Below, one piece after another: positions 46,791 to 58,160 of a stretch of DNA of 64,000 bases (positions are counted from its first letter, which is position 1; every line of letters begins with the position of its first letter). A program made the translations under genes and the position numbers. The notes below the pieces were generated by a model that saw only the letters and a list, made by a program, of their open reading frames with translations, was not told where the DNA came from and ran no database searches. This DNA is from Tetragonia tetragonoides (lineage: Eukaryota; Streptophyta; Magnoliopsida; Caryophyllales; Aizoaceae), in NCBI GenBank assembly GCA_038025085.1, contig CM076140.1, positions 38,377,501 to 38,441,500 on the forward strand. Reading direction: 5' to 3'.

Positions 46791-48325
46791 TGTAAGAACC
46801 CTCGCCTCTTCCCGGCTCTCCATTAAAATCGTGATTTTATTCGATTGGGATTAATGGTTCTTAATAATACGTCATATGCAATTTAATTTAATTATGGGGA
46901 ATCGCAATTTGTAAATAAGAAGCCGCCACCAATTTTTAAGGAAACAATTGAAAACCATCAAAAGTGCACCCAATTCCTATTGGTAATTGACACATGCCCA
47001 TGGGGAATAAATGTTGAGTTCGGGGGTGTAGGTACGAAATAAACAAAACGAATCTCATCTAAATCGCCCATATAAACGGCCTCTACTAAGCTTATCCATG
47101 TCAAATATTTATTTATACTATATGGTTCCATACAAGTCCGGTCGTCCAAGATCCTAAACTAACTAGGTGGGTTAAAGACAACCAAATTACCTATGTTATC
47201 ACATCGCACAATTTATATCCAATTTACATGCATACTATTAACAAGCATAAACAAGATATAAAGCATTAAATTAACGCTCCAACCTACCGCACTTTGCTAA
47301 ACGCGTAAAGCATTGTATATGCACATCAATAAAATTGTTAGTAACTTCAAAAGAAGAACAATGCAAAGATATTAACTTTATGCTAAAATAAACCTAGGAG
47401 GCTACTATATGCATGCAAAAACTACAAAAAGATGCAAACTTGCATAACTAATAAAAAAGATGCTAACTTTATAAACTAAACATGCATAATTATATACAGA
47501 ACCCAAAGCATGCAAATTTATTCATCCATAATCAAAAGCTAAATAAAACATGATTGATAAATAGTAAATAAGAGATTTAATAAAGAGTTTAGGCCCTCAG
47601 GATGGTTAACCTGGACGTTCTATTCGAACGGGAGTAGTAGAATTGGAATTGCTCTTCGATCTTGGGTGCTAGGCTAGGTGTAATGCTTGCTTGGATCTTC
47701 AGATTTCTGAATTCTCTTTGTTTTGGGGAATTATGTGCTCTCAAAATTATGAACTGACTGACCTCCTGCAAAAGAGAGTAAATAGGAGTATTTATAGAGT
47801 TGGGGGACGGATTTTGGGGCTAAGGGTAAGAAACCCGACGCCACAACTCGGCCCAGTCAAAAAACCGGCCCAGCGGCCACTCGGAGGGTAGCTAGGGCCC
47901 GCGGCTGCCGCTGCGCCACAGCGGCTGGCCAGAAGGCCCCCGCTGTCACGCGCTGGCCGCTGGGCAAGTAGCGATAGCCGCTGGACCTGACGACGCGCGT
48001 GTGACTAGGGCTTTTGACTTTTGGTGCTTAGTAAATTACGAAATTGCCCTTGGGCTGACCCAGGGGGTCGGGATTGAGCGATTTTGACCCAAATTTTCGA
48101 GACGCGATATCTCTTGATCCGGGAACCTGATTGAGGTAAGGTCAAAGGCGTTGGAATCCTTATAACAAGGGCTATCCAAAGACTGAGGTTTCAAGGAATT
48201 TGGTCTATATTTCCCAGCAATGTCCTTTTCTACTTACGTCCATGTTAATCCATTACTATCAACATCGGGCGTTGCGGTGCCAGGGGATGAGAACCGATTA
48301 GAGTGTCTACAAAATCCCCCACTTT
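46791..48325 (-). repeat. 3' LTR and polypurine tract of element C
   Basis: The LTR is 48311-46791 (about 1521 bp), TGTAGACAC to CTTACA, preceded by AAAGTGGGGGATTT (48325-48312). A TATA box (TCTATAAATACTCC) lies near 47790-47802. AGCGGC-type sites are at 47865-47990. It is closer to the 5' LTR at 62735 than to the D LTR. Confidence 0.8.
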
Positions 48326-48446
48326 GGCCGAGCTTGTAAAAGTGAAGGTCAAAGTAGTTGCTTAAAATGCCTGCAATGTTTTTTGAAAATGCTTTATGTT
48401 AGAAAGAAAGGAATGATAGACTCCTGACCGCCTGTGGCCAGGGTTA

Positions 48447-48790
48447 CCTGCTTTGTTTTTGCCAACGCGATGCTAATTTTAATAGCTTCGTCGTCACAGA
48501 GTGTTGCATTGCTCTGCTTTGCGGGTGCTAACTTGACGCTAATTTTAGTAGCCTCCATGTCAAAGAGCATTGTGTTGCTCTGCTTCAAGGGTGCCAACGT
48601 GACGCTAATTTTAATAGCCTCATCATCAAAGAGCGTTGTGTTGCTCTGCTTCAAGGGTGCCAACGTGACGCTAATTTTAATAGCCTCAATGTCAAAGAGA
48701 GTTTTGTTGCTCTACTTCAAGGGTGCCAACGTGACGCTAATTTTAATAGCCTTAACGTCAAAGAGCGTTGTGTTGCTCTGCTTCAGTGAT
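48447..48790. repeat. 66-bp tandem array in element C, five copies
   Basis: GCTAATTTT anchors fall at 48472, 48538, 48604, 48670 and 48736, an exact 66-bp period. Because 66 is a multiple of three, a 137-codon plus-strand ORF (48434-48847) runs through it without stops; I regard that ORF as a by-product. The array lies between the PMD gene and the polypurine tract. Confidence 0.9.
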
Positions 48791-49009
48791 GCCTTTGTTT
48801 TTGGAAAATTGTACCTGAAAAATATAATAAAGTGCCTGTGCCTGTAGAAGATTAGATGTAAGGCTTGCGCCTGCAAAAATAGATAATACCGGGTCCCTAG
48901 GATAGGAAACCAAGATGTGGGGGCGAAAGAGTCATTTTGGGTGACATGCCCGAACCTCCCGGGCTTCCAACGGTCGAGAAATGCAATCCTGCACGGAAAT
49001 TAAACTTGT

Positions 49010-49230
49010 GGGAACGCCCCGTGAGGGGCAAACGAAAAAACTGGTTCGGCGGTCACGAGCAGGGCCTTCGAGCGCTGGGCGGCCTTTACGGGCTCGCTCG
49101 GCGGCTCTTATGGCCGTGCGAAGGCTGCTAGAGGGGTCGCCCGGCCTGGCGGCTCAGCCGCCGGGGCCAGCTGCTAGGCCGCAGAGCCTTGGCGGCCCTG
49201 AACCGGGCTGCTGGGCCGGTTCAGAGGCGA
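49010..49230 (+). promoter_or_regulatory. GC-rich half-site cluster upstream of C PMD gene
   Basis: GGCGGC, GCCGCC and related half-sites, with one CGGCTCAGCCGCC inverted pair near 49150. This is a decayed version of the AGCGGC cluster of D. The PMD start is at 49535. Confidence 0.45.
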
Positions 49231-49534
49231 AAATCGGGTATTTTGTGGGGGAGCCGATTTTTTGGGTCATTTCTTACTCAAAAATTCTAGACTCTCTCTC
49301 TCTACCTCCATTGTTGCCCAACCTTCATTCTCTAGCTCAAAATTGCTCAAATTTGCTTCTTTTGTTTGCATTTGCTTGATTTTGCATAATCTTTACACAA
49401 TTTGAAGTTTATTTGTGATTTCTCACAAATTTGGGGGGAATTTGAGAGTGGTTTTTTGAAACCCTTGAAGAGAGAAAAATCCTGAATTCTCCATTTTGCT
49501 TGTTTGCTTTTGCTTGCTTTGCTAATACTTCTCC

Positions 49535-52278
49535 ATGGCTCCTAAATTGGCAAGGAAGAGGAGTAGAGGACCGAGGTCCGGGAGGAGGTTGAAGAAATTG
49601 ATATCTTCACCAAGGCTTTTCCTTCCCATGTGAAGCCTTCAAAGAGGTAGCCTAATCTGGCTTTTCCTCAAGATAGATACACGCGATCGGATAGGATGCC
49701 TGAAATCATTTGGGATCGATCGGAGTTGCTTTTCCGACCGGAGACTCACTTGAGCTCCCGTGCTTCCAAGTTTGTGGTAAGCCTTAAACTTTGAATTCAT
49801 AGTTTTATGCATTGACTTTTAGTTTATATGCTTTGCCTTGAGTAGAATTTGCGTAGGAAATGTATGCAATTGTCAAGTTTGTAGCGCATGTGATCTTGCG
49901 CGGCTTCAACGAACTTAGAAACATGGTTAGGATTGAACATTTGTGTGAAATGTGAACCTAAGGGGGTTGCAAATTTGATCATAGGAACCCGATGGGAATT
50001 TGAAGCCCCATGGTAATTATGGCTCTTCGGTGAGACTTTTTAAGGTCTTGCCTAAAGAGGTGCAGAGTGCGGTTTTGGGTGCGGGGTTTGGAACCCTTTT
50101 GAAAGCGGCGGACTCAGTTGAGCGAGTCAAGAGGTGCATTGTCCGCTTGTCTTTGGAGCGTTTTTGGGATACTATCAACACGTTCCATTTCCCTAATGGG
50201 GAGATGATGATCACTCCATCGGAGTTTGCTATGCTGACTGGGGTACCTTGCGTGGGTACACCCATTGTAAATGACGTTTCCATCTGGAAACATAAGTCAG
50301 AGATGGTGGAGTTGTTTAGCCCTTAGGGGAACACCTGGGGTCACCATTATCGTCCCTATAGCGAGCTCTATGCCGCTTTGACTGACGCGGGGTATAAAAG
50401 AAACACCTCCGTAGAGCAGAAGGCGAGGATGTTCATCGCCTACCTCCTTGCCAGTACTATCTTTGGTGACAAGGGGGAGCGTATCCATGCTATTTACCTC
50501 CCTAGCTTGTTGGATTGGGAGAGGGTGAGAGAGTACAACTGGGGGTTGCCGGGCAACGCCAACCTCCTGAGGTGCATGCGGTTTGCTTGCCGCGTGAATG
50601 ATGAGGGATACAAGCAGTCGACTCTTTCTGGAAGGCCTTGCAGGTACGTTTTGCTTTTTGTATCCGTTTTGGCAATTTGCATGATTTAAGTGTGTGGTGC
50701 TTAATTTCATGTTTCGATGTAGCCTTGGTTTTTCGAGTATTTCCCGGACATGGCGCCTACGGGCTGGGAGTTAGACTTCCCGTTTTGCAGGGCGTGGCGT
50801 CATAGGGGTCCTGCGCCCTTCCAGACTCTTCAGCAGTATAGGGAGGCCCTCCTGCGCCTAGACTGGCACAAGGTAACGCAATTTTGGTTTTCATTGCATG
50901 GGTTGTATTTCTTGGTGTGGAAATATCTTATATTTCATGTTTTTGTAGATTGACTACTTCCCATGGGTGAAGTATCATGGGTTGGCTTCGGATGCTGTCC
51001 TTTCATCTAGGGAGATAGACCGCCAGAGGATCCTGATTGCGGGTCCGTTCTTTTTTGAGTGGTATTTTGGAGAGCAGATCTTCCGTCAGGTTTATCCTGA
51101 TGTAGTGGGACCGAGGATTCCTTTGGATCCTCCCTCGACCATGGTTTTGGTCAGGTGCTTGTCTCGCGAGCAGGTTACGGAGGCCATGGTGGGCTCGGAT
51201 GCTATGCGGTGTTTGAGGGAGCCTGCGGAGGACCTTGCGGCGCACTACAAGCAGTTCCGTGGTGATCGCCTCATGCCTTCATTTGTGGGTTTGAAGGTAA
51301 GAACTTCATATTTGTCATTCTATGCCTTTCTTGTTTGTTGGTTGCTAACCTTCTTTGCTTTGTAGGAGCCTCGGGTTGATGAAGTTGATGTGGATATCCT
51401 GGATACGCGGGTCCCAGGTCGGGACTATGGCGGGAAGGAGTGCTGGGGAGAAGTCCCCATGACGGAGGACCTTGATGAGGACATTCAGGGCCTTCCTCTT
51501 CCAGTTGGGAATCCGGGGGTAAATTCGTAATTTTACCTATTGTATGTGATTTTTACCGTTTTCAGGCTTGTACTGACTTTTCTTTGCGCATCTTGACCGT
51601 GAGCAGACCGGGAAGGTTTTCAGGATGATGCATGCCATGAAGTCCTGGATATCTCGAGCTCTCTCGAAGGGCACTTGCTCGAGGGCTGACTTGGATAAGG
51701 TAAGCTTGATTTTGCATTTTCAAAGTTGTATGCTTTGAGAAATGTATCTTATATGTTTGGTGGGTTGCAGGTTGAGTATCGTCGACCCCTTCCTCATTGG
51801 TCACGACAGGTGGTATTGTCGGATGATGAGGTTGTCAGCTCGCCTGAGCGCAGTCCTTCTCGTGAGAGGAGCCCTCGGAGGGAGAGTCCTAGGAGAGAGA
51901 GGGAGCCTGTTCATAGGACGGAGCGTCCTGGTGGGAGTAGGATGGCTCCGTTTGTAGAGCCTACTCCTATGCCTATGCCGATGTATCCTTCTTATCCCGG
52001 GTATGCGGGTATGCTCCTTGTGGCGGTCTTTACTACAGCCCCCTGTCCCTGCTCCTGTAATGCCTACCATGCCTCCTCGTTCTTCGTGGGGGTATGATTC
52101 GAGTTATGTTGGAGAGGGGTGCTCGTATCGGGAGCCTGCTCGTCATTCTTCCTTTGACCCTGGCCAGTTGGCCGCGTCGATCTTTGGCGGTGAGCCACGG
52201 AGGCCGGAGGATCACTTTGTGGTGCTCCGCACGGATGCTGATATGAGTGATGATTTTTATGACAATGTATTTGTATGA
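49535..52278 (+). pseudogene. Antisense PMD (MAIN-like) gene of element C, seven exons
   Basis: Inferred exons: 49535-49776, 49985-50643, 50723-50872, 50949-51296, 51366-51518, 51607-51699 and 51771-52278, all with GT..AG borders. Exon 1 is one base short of D's. Exon 2 has the PMD core (RLSLERFWDTINTF, GEMMITPSEFAML) and a TAG at 50324-50326, and its end is one base out of frame with WFFEYFP of exon 3. Exon 4 carries FEWYFGEQIFRQVYP. The last exon is Pro/Ser/Arg-rich and shifts frame near 52015. The exon plan equals that of A and B, although the sequences are well diverged, so the gene was captured before the families split. Confidence 0.75.
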
Positions 52279-52715
52279 AATACATTGTTTGACCATTTGA
52301 ACATTTGATCGTTTTGTATTTGAACAAACATTCTTATGGAATATTGCTCCTTTATTGGTCCCTGCATATAATTAGGCTAATGCAAATGCACAGGTAGTCA
52401 AGCAGAGAGCGCAAGTAATAGCCATGTAGCAAAAATGGTACAGCCAAAAAGTTAAAATTGGGTGTACCCTATCCCCCCTAAAAAAAAAGGAAAAAAGAAA
52501 GGGATGCAAAAAATGAAATAAGATTAATAAGTATAAAAAGGATTAATAAAAGAAAAGATGATAATCATCCAAAAAAGAAATAAGGACGTTGTGGAGTTCC
52601 CATAAATAATTAAGAAAATAATAGAAAATAGTAATAATAGAAGAAATAGGAAACTGAGCCAAATTGGGGTCCAAAACGGTTAAGGAAAGTGTCCAAAACC
52701 GGGTAGAAGAGGGCT
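52279..52715. other. Spacer between the two antisense genes of C
   Basis: AT-rich with A runs (52478-52610). No gene seen. It probably contains the 3' untranslated region of the PMD gene. Confidence 0.4.
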
Positions 52716-52719
52716 GTCT

Positions 52720-52975
52720 CGGAAAAACAGCTCGGCGACCAAAGGGAGATACTTAGCGGCTGACGCGAAGGAGCGGGGGTCAAAAGAGGGGCCGCCAGAC
52801 TCACCGGATGGGCCGCTGGAGCTCAGCGGCTGGCCGTTGTGGTTCAGCGGCTGGGCCGCTGCTACTGTATCGTGGCCGCCGAGCCTACGGCGACTGTCCA
52901 AGGGCCGCTGAAGCCCTTTTTTCGAAGGGTTGCCTTATTTTCGTCTTTTTTCTTGCGAGCCCTATATAAGCCTTG
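52720..52975 (+). promoter_or_regulatory. Promoter of C DUF7745-like gene: six AGCGGC/GCCGCT half-sites and TATA box
   Basis: Half-sites AGCGGC (about 52755, 52822 and 52847) and GCCGCT (about 52811, 52855 and 52902) occur within 160 bp. CTATATAAG follows at 52962-52970, about 100 bp before the ATG at 53069. This repeats the arrangement of A and B. Confidence 0.65.
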
Positions 52976-53068
52976 GGTTAGTCCGGTTTTGGGACATCAC
53001 CTTCATAATTTACTAGCAATAGAGAGATTTTTAGAGAGAGAAACCCACAATTAATTTAGATTTCAGCC

Positions 53069-54624
53069 ATGACAAGTTTTGAGGTTAAGTTTGATAAGTG
53101 GTTGCAATCTATGACCCCTGAAGAGAGGATGAGACTTGTGCCCTTCCACTTGAATGCTCTCTTCCACTAGAAGCAAGTTCAAATTGTTTGGAACCTTCTC
53201 GAGGCTGCAGTTGAATTTTGGAATGACAAACTCCATGTTTTTAGGTTCGGGTATAATGAATTGTGTCCTCTTCCCGAAGAATTTGCCACCATACTTGGGT
53301 TCCCTCATGATTAAGCTCCTTGTACTCCATGGCTCGGGGCCAACCTTGAAGGCTACTATAAAAGGTATCTTGGCCTATCACCAACACAAGCCTCCTCCGT
53401 AGCTAGGACCGGCGAGCTAGACCTCAATGGTGTGATTGATATCTTTTTCCCCAAGGTAAGGGATGATCACAATGAGACATATTATAGACGTGATTTTATC
53501 TTATGTCTCTTACATAGGTACCTCTTTGTTGGTGGAGGTAATAATGGTAAAACTTGTATGCCTAGAATTGTTGAAGAAATTCAAAAAGATTTTACTCCTA
53601 TGTCTCTTGTTCATGGTGAAACTTTAATTTTCTTAGACCGCAAGAAACAAGAGCCATCGCCTGGTGGATGGACAGGAAGCCCTCTTCTCCTTCAAGTGAG
53701 TGCTTGAATAATTGCTTTGAATAATTTTATAAAGTTTGAATCTTTAATGGATACCTAACTTTATATGTTTTTTTTTTTGTATTTGTTTTCTTCATTGTAG
53801 ATATGGCTCTTGGAGCATATGTGCTTCATTGAGAGGCCGGCTAATGCGCTCAAGTATCAACCAAAGCAATTTCCCGCTCGCCGAAGGCTTTATTATGAAT
53901 CCACCATTGATGAATGGCGTGGATACCTTAAAGCTTGCCCTTTGCTAAGTTGAACTATTAAGTGGTGGGGCCTAAAATCCGCAATCGGATGCAGCAAGGA
54001 GACGGGATATTATCAAATCCTTGGTCTTCAAAACATGACTTATATATTTCCTAGCCGTATCATGCGACAATTTGGGAAACACCAGATTATCCCACAGAAG
54101 GATAGTGTTGCTCCCGCTACTCGAGCTTTGACTATTAGTATGGTGAGATCTTGGGAGTGTGCATGGGATCGTCTCCCTAAGTGGATCCTCATATCAAGCC
54201 CCCAACGGCCATATCTTCGGCTTATGAAGCGTGGATGGATTGTAAGACTGCGGAAGGTCGTCGTGCATGCAGGAAATCCGAACAACACGATCTTAAGGCC
54301 CAATTGGTCAAGGCTACCCTGAGGCTTTGTAACCCTAATGATCCTAAAGGGAAGGGTAAGGAAAAGGGAATTAAGCATGTGAAAAGTGTCCTCAACCCGA
54401 AGGCCAAGAAAGCTTTAGCCAAGATTACTACTAAACCGGAGGAGAAGCCCCAAATTCGGGCCAATGATCATGAAGCCTCTTCGAGTGTTCCTCTAGTGGA
54501 GGTTGAAAAAGAAGAAGAGCCTTTGGTTCGAGAGAGAAGGGCTCCCAAGGAACGTGAAGTGGAAGGCCCGAAGGTTGATGAGCCCATGGAGGATGCAGTC
54601 CCTACTACCGAAGCTACGGAGTAG
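53069..54624 (+). pseudogene. Antisense DUF7745-like gene of element C, with an intron
   Basis: Starts MTSFEVKFDKWLQSM at 53069. FWNDKLHVFRFGYNELCPL matches A and B. Stops occur near 53168 and 53311. An intron of 105 bp (53696-53800, GTGAG..TTGTAG) sits between LLLQ and IWLLEHM; A and B lack it exactly there. Exon 2 has FPSRIMRQFGKHQIIP and, after a frame change near 54180, a Lys/Glu-rich C-terminus. I relate it to DUF7745 proteins from memory. It converges on the integrase gene. Confidence 0.55.
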
Positions 54625-54865
54625 TCTATTAGGAAATACTCTTTTGGAGAATGTCTAGCTTAGGATTGCCTTTTGCTTGCTTTAAATTCAATAAGGGTGA
54701 TGTGCCCCTTAGATTTAAACTTAGTTTAGTTTTTATTGTTATTTAGGAATTGGCAAGTCTTGTAGTGGACTTTATTATTATTTATAGAGACATGCTCATT
54801 TTAATATTGCAACCTTGTGTTTATTATGTGCACAACTTTTAACAACTTTTGAATGCGAATTTGAT

Positions 54866-54940
54866 GAAGGGGCCGGGCCCAATTGCAATTGGGTTGTCCT
54901 ACGTATCCTTTTAGGGGAATCAGGCCGCTCGTAGTTCTTA
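54866..54940. promoter_or_regulatory. Conserved inter-gene element of C
   Basis: On the minus strand: ACTACGAGCGGCCTGATTCC, then GGATACGTAGG and GGGCCCGGCC. It has the same block order as in A and B and lies between convergent genes. Sequence outside these blocks is not conserved by eye. Confidence 0.5.
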
Positions 54941-55045
54941 TCCGTTTTTTGTTTAACATTAAATCCCGTCTTTTTTATTTTTTATTTTTTTGGGATTCGT
55001 TAGCCTTGTATGGGCCTCTAGGAAGTGCTATGTTGGGTGTCTTGC

Positions 55046-55982
55046 CTAAGCATAGAACCTCTTTAATTGATCCATGTTTATCCATTGACTGAATTCAATC
55101 CCGTCTAAATCCGCTAATCTTGCGGCGCCACCCGTTAAGATCTTTGTGATGATGAATGGGCCTGACCAGTTGGGTCGAAATTTGCCTCTTGGGTCAGTGA
55201 CATTGGCTCTTACTTCTTTAAGCACTAAATCTCCAACTTTACGGTCCCTCATTTTGAGCCTTTGGTTAAAGTGCCTAGTTAGTCTCTTTTGATAGACTCT
55301 TACGTTGTGCAAGGCTTGCAACCTTTTCTCATCTAGCAAGACTAATTGGTCATAGCGGGCTTGGACCCAGTCCACTTCTGGAATTTGACTTTCTAAAATG
55401 ATCCGTAGAGATGGGACCTCTAACTCAATCGACAATACGACATCCATTCCGTACACCAGGGAGTATGGTGTTGCTCCCGTCGATGCGCGGATCGATGTCC
55501 TGTAACCCCAAAGTGCGAATGGCAACTTATCAGGCCAGTCATGATAATTTTCGGTCATCCTTTCAATGATTTTCTTGATGTTCTTGTTAGGTGCCTCCAC
55601 TGCGCTGTTTGTTTGCGGTCTGTAGGGAGACGACTCTTGATGCTGGATCTTAAACTGGGTTAAAAGCTCAATTACCTCTTTCATGAAATGTGACCCATTA
55701 TGACTGATGATCTTGGGGAACTCCATATCTAGCTATTATGTTATTCTTAATGAACTTAACCACATGCTTCACTTTGAGCTTTGCATACGATTGTGCTTCG
55801 ACCCATTTGGTGAAATAGTTGATTGCGACCAGATTATATTCGTGGCCCCCTTTTCCTGTTGGGGTTATTTTGCCGATGATGTTGATTCCCCAAGCCGAGA
55901 AAGGCCATGGTGAGGTGAAGGTATATAGTGGGCTTGGTGGTAAATGTTTTAGATTTGCATGTGTTTGACATTGTATGCACCT
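55046..55982 (-). pseudogene. Integrase core and C-terminus of element C, catalytic residues lost
   Basis: Reading leftward, the core starts WGINIIGKI near 55900, where A has WGIDIIG, so the first Asp is Asn. A frameshift lies near 55715. Next comes IISHNGSHF, with His for the second Asp. The Glu remains (SAVEAPNKN). The C-terminus, VTDPRGKFRPNWSGPF, ends MDQLKRFYA at 55046. Two of the three catalytic acids are gone, so the enzyme would be inactive. Confidence 0.85.
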
Positions 55983-58160
55983 TTAGACAAATTCACAACA
56001 ATACTTCTCCTTTGTTGTCCAATAATACACAAGCCTTATTATTTTTCTGGATAGCATCATACCGTTCATGTGCGGTCCACAAACTCTTGCGTGTACTTCC
56101 CTTAAGACCTTATGGGCCGTTTTAGTGCCTAGGCACAGGAGATTGACTCCGTTTGGGCTTTTCTTGTATATTTGACCTTGTAGCTCTACGAATTGGGATG
56201 CAAGTCTTCTAAGTGCCTTTTGGGCTCTAGGGCTAGAATCAGGAGGGTAGAGCTGGTAAATTAGTAGATTCTTTATATCTGTGTACCACTCATCTTCTTC
56301 ATCGTGGAACACTTCCAAGGTGTCGCAATATGAAGGCTCGGATCTTCTTTGTACACAGATGGGCATCATCCGAATAGTTTCGGGTATGTTGATCGTGCTT
56401 GCTAATTTAGCCAAGGCGTCTACAAATTGGTTATCTTCTCGTGGATGGTATGTAAAGTATATTTGATTGAAATACACTATGATCTTGTCTAAGTATTCTT
56501 GGTAGAGTACCAAGGATTCACTTTTAACCTTCCATATTTTGGAAATTTGATTAATTATGAGTGACGAGTCCCCATAAACTCGAAGCGTCTTAATGCCAAG
56601 CCTTATGGCGGATTGCAGTCTTATTATGCAAGCTTCGTATTCTGCGCCATTGTTAGTGACTTCGTGGTCCAATTTGACTGAAATTGGTGTATGTGCACCC
56701 TCAGGGGATACTATCAGTACTCCTACTCCAAAACCCTTTTGGTTGGATGCTCCATCGACATATAGTTGCCAAGTCTCGGTATCTAAGGTCATAACCCCTT
56801 CATCTGGGAAGTGATACTCATCCTTGCAATCAGGTTCGTTTATAGCTTGGTTAGCCAGGTATTCCGAGATAGCATGCCCTTTTATGGCTTTTTGATGTTC
56901 AAATTGAAGGTCGAATTCTGAGAGGAGAACGGTCCACCTTACTATTCTACCATTTAGTATGGGCTTTTCGAATATGTATTTCAAAGGATTTTCTCTCGAT
57001 CTTATGTGGATCGTGTGCTGGAGCATGTAATGTCGCAGCTTTTTAGTAGTTGCTACCAAAGCTAGGCATGTCTTTTCTAGGGACGAATAGCGGGTTTTGT
57101 ACTCCAGAAACTTCTTGCTCACATAGTATATAGCTTTCTCTTCCTTGTCTATTTCTTGGGCCAGCATGGCTCCCATTGACGTTTCTGTGACTGTAAGGTA
57201 GAGGATTAGAGGCATGCCTGGAATGGGCGGTACTAGAACAGGTGGTTCGGATAAGTAGGCCTTAATTTTGTCAAAGGACTTTTGGCATTGCTCGTCCCAT
57301 TCCGTCTTTACCTCTTTTTTGAGTTTCTTGAATATGGGCTCACAAGTGATAGTTAATTTGGAGATGAACCTGCTAATGTATTGGATTCTCCCTAAAAAGC
57401 CTTTTATTTCCTTTTCTGTTTTTGGAGTTTGCATGTCTATTATGGTTTTGATCTTGGATGGATCAATTTCTATTCCTCTGGTACTTATGACAAATCCTAG
57501 AAGTTTGTCGGATGTGACTCCGAATGCGCACTTCTTGGGATTAAGCTTCATATTGTACTTCCTAAGCCTGTCAAAGAACTTTTGAAGTGAGGGTACATGC
57601 CCTTCTCTGTCTTTGGATTTTATGATCATATCATCTACATAAACTTCAGCCTCCTTATGCATCATATCATGGAGCAAGGTTGTAGCGGTTCTTTGATATG
57701 TGGCTCCTGCATTCATAAGCCCAAATGGCATAACTGTATAGCAATAAGTACCCCATTGTGTGATGAAAGTGGTTTTCTCTTCATCCTCTTTGGCCATCAA
57801 GACCTGGTTATATCCTGCGTACCCGTCCATAAATGATAGGAGGGCGTGTCCGGCAGTATTATCTACTAGGACGTCTATGTGGGGTAAGGGAAAGTCATCT
57901 TTCGGGCTTACTTTGTTCAAGTCCCTAAAATCTACACACATTCGTACCCGTCCGTCCTTTTTTGGGACTGGAACGATGTTGGCTACCCAATCGGGGTAAT
58001 TGGCCACTCTTATGAAGCTTGCATCTAGCTGTTTGTGAACCTCCTCTTTGATCTTAAGGGCCGATTCTGGTTTCGTTCTTCTCAACTTTTGTTTAACTGG
58101 TTTGTAGTCGGGCTTTAGTGGGATGGTATGCTGGGCAATGTTGCGGTCTATGCCTGGCAT
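55983..58160 (-). pseudogene. Reverse transcriptase and RNase H of element C, 725-codon open frame
   Basis: RT blocks: PVPKKDGRVRMCVDFRDLNK, FMDGYAGYNQV, VMPFGLMNAGATYQ and YVDDMIIKSKD, the last two with the catalytic aspartates. A connection domain is followed by RNase H: LYVDGASNQKGFGVGV, NNGAEYEACI, LRVYGDSSLI and FVDALAKLAS (D-E-D-D all present). The frame then runs into the integrase zinc domain (CGPHMNGMML) and stops at 55983. This is the longest undamaged reading frame in the window. Its upstream border has a one-base loss near 58175. Confidence 0.9.

Noticed and set aside
48434..48847. 137-codon plus-strand ORF
   Set aside because: Runs through the 66-bp tandem array, whose period is a multiple of three; it is explained by the repeat.
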